From the NCBI GenBank assembly GCA_013816645.1, contig JACDEC010000025.1, forward strand, positions 1-14,536: a stretch of DNA of 14,536 bases. The letters run 5' to 3'. The notes under the pieces are model-generated. The model ran no database searches and was not told the DNA's origin. It was given only the letters and a program-made list of their open reading frames with translations. Made by a program: the position numbers and the translations under genes. Origin of the DNA: Planctomycetota bacterium (GTDB taxonomy: Bacteria; Planctomycetota; UBA11346). Shown piece after piece: positions 14,504 through 14,536 of this stretch (positions are counted from its first letter, which is position 1; each line of letters opens with the position of its first letter).

Positions 14504-14536
14504 GCGCGCAATCTAGGTCGGGACGGGGGGTGGGGA

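Overview
The window is GC-rich bacterial DNA, almost fully coding, with no RNA genes, CRISPR arrays or insertion sequences that I can see. The lineage cannot be fixed from it. Expanded families of oversized prepilin-like proteins, a very large secreted protein ending in an 'AGPF...DDCVKVWCNG' sandwich domain, and high GC suggest the Planctomycetota/PVC group. This is inference only.

Layout. (1) 1-218 is the 3' end of an ABC-F ATPase gene (Uup-type C-terminal coiled coil). (2) 248-781, minus strand, is a GspG-like major pseudopilin with a calcium-loop C-terminus. (3) 782-1022 is a divergent intergenic region with an AT-rich island carrying two inverted repeats. (4) 1023-9151, plus strand, is a tightly packed operon of six prepilin-like genes. 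The first four follow the canonical type II secretion order H-I-J-K, and two further GspG-like genes come after them. Gaps or overlaps between consecutive frames are about 4-11 bases throughout. The I-like (775 aa), J-like (about 489 aa) and two trailing G-like (321 and 439 aa) proteins are far larger than classical pseudopilins. The J-like gene carries a four-cysteine zinc-ribbon motif and is interrupted by a frameshift near 5000. (5) 9220-9543, minus, is a small four-helix membrane protein. (6) 9681-13568, minus, is a 1295-aa exported multidomain protein, probably acting on or binding polysaccharide. (7) 13742-14503, minus, is a class I glutamine-amidotransferase-like hydrolase (peptidase C26).

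How it may work together. The seven prepilin-like genes supply a full pseudopilus set (G plus H, I, J, K and two extra G-like subunits). The window holds no secretion ATPase, inner-membrane platform, secretin or prepilin peptidase, so those must be encoded elsewhere. A 14-bp motif (GTTA-N6-TAAC type) between the divergent pseudopilin genes recurs with 12 of 14 bases identical just upstream of the exported 1295-aa protein. This hints at co-regulation of a secretion or surface apparatus with a candidate exported client. The most unusual content is the enlarged pseudopilus-tip operon: giant I and J subunits, a zinc ribbon, EF-hand-like loops, and Ala in place of Gly before the cleavage site in three of the seven proteins.

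The longest stretch without a gene is 782-1022 (241 bases); the others are 13569-13741, 9544-9680, 9152-9219 and 219-247.
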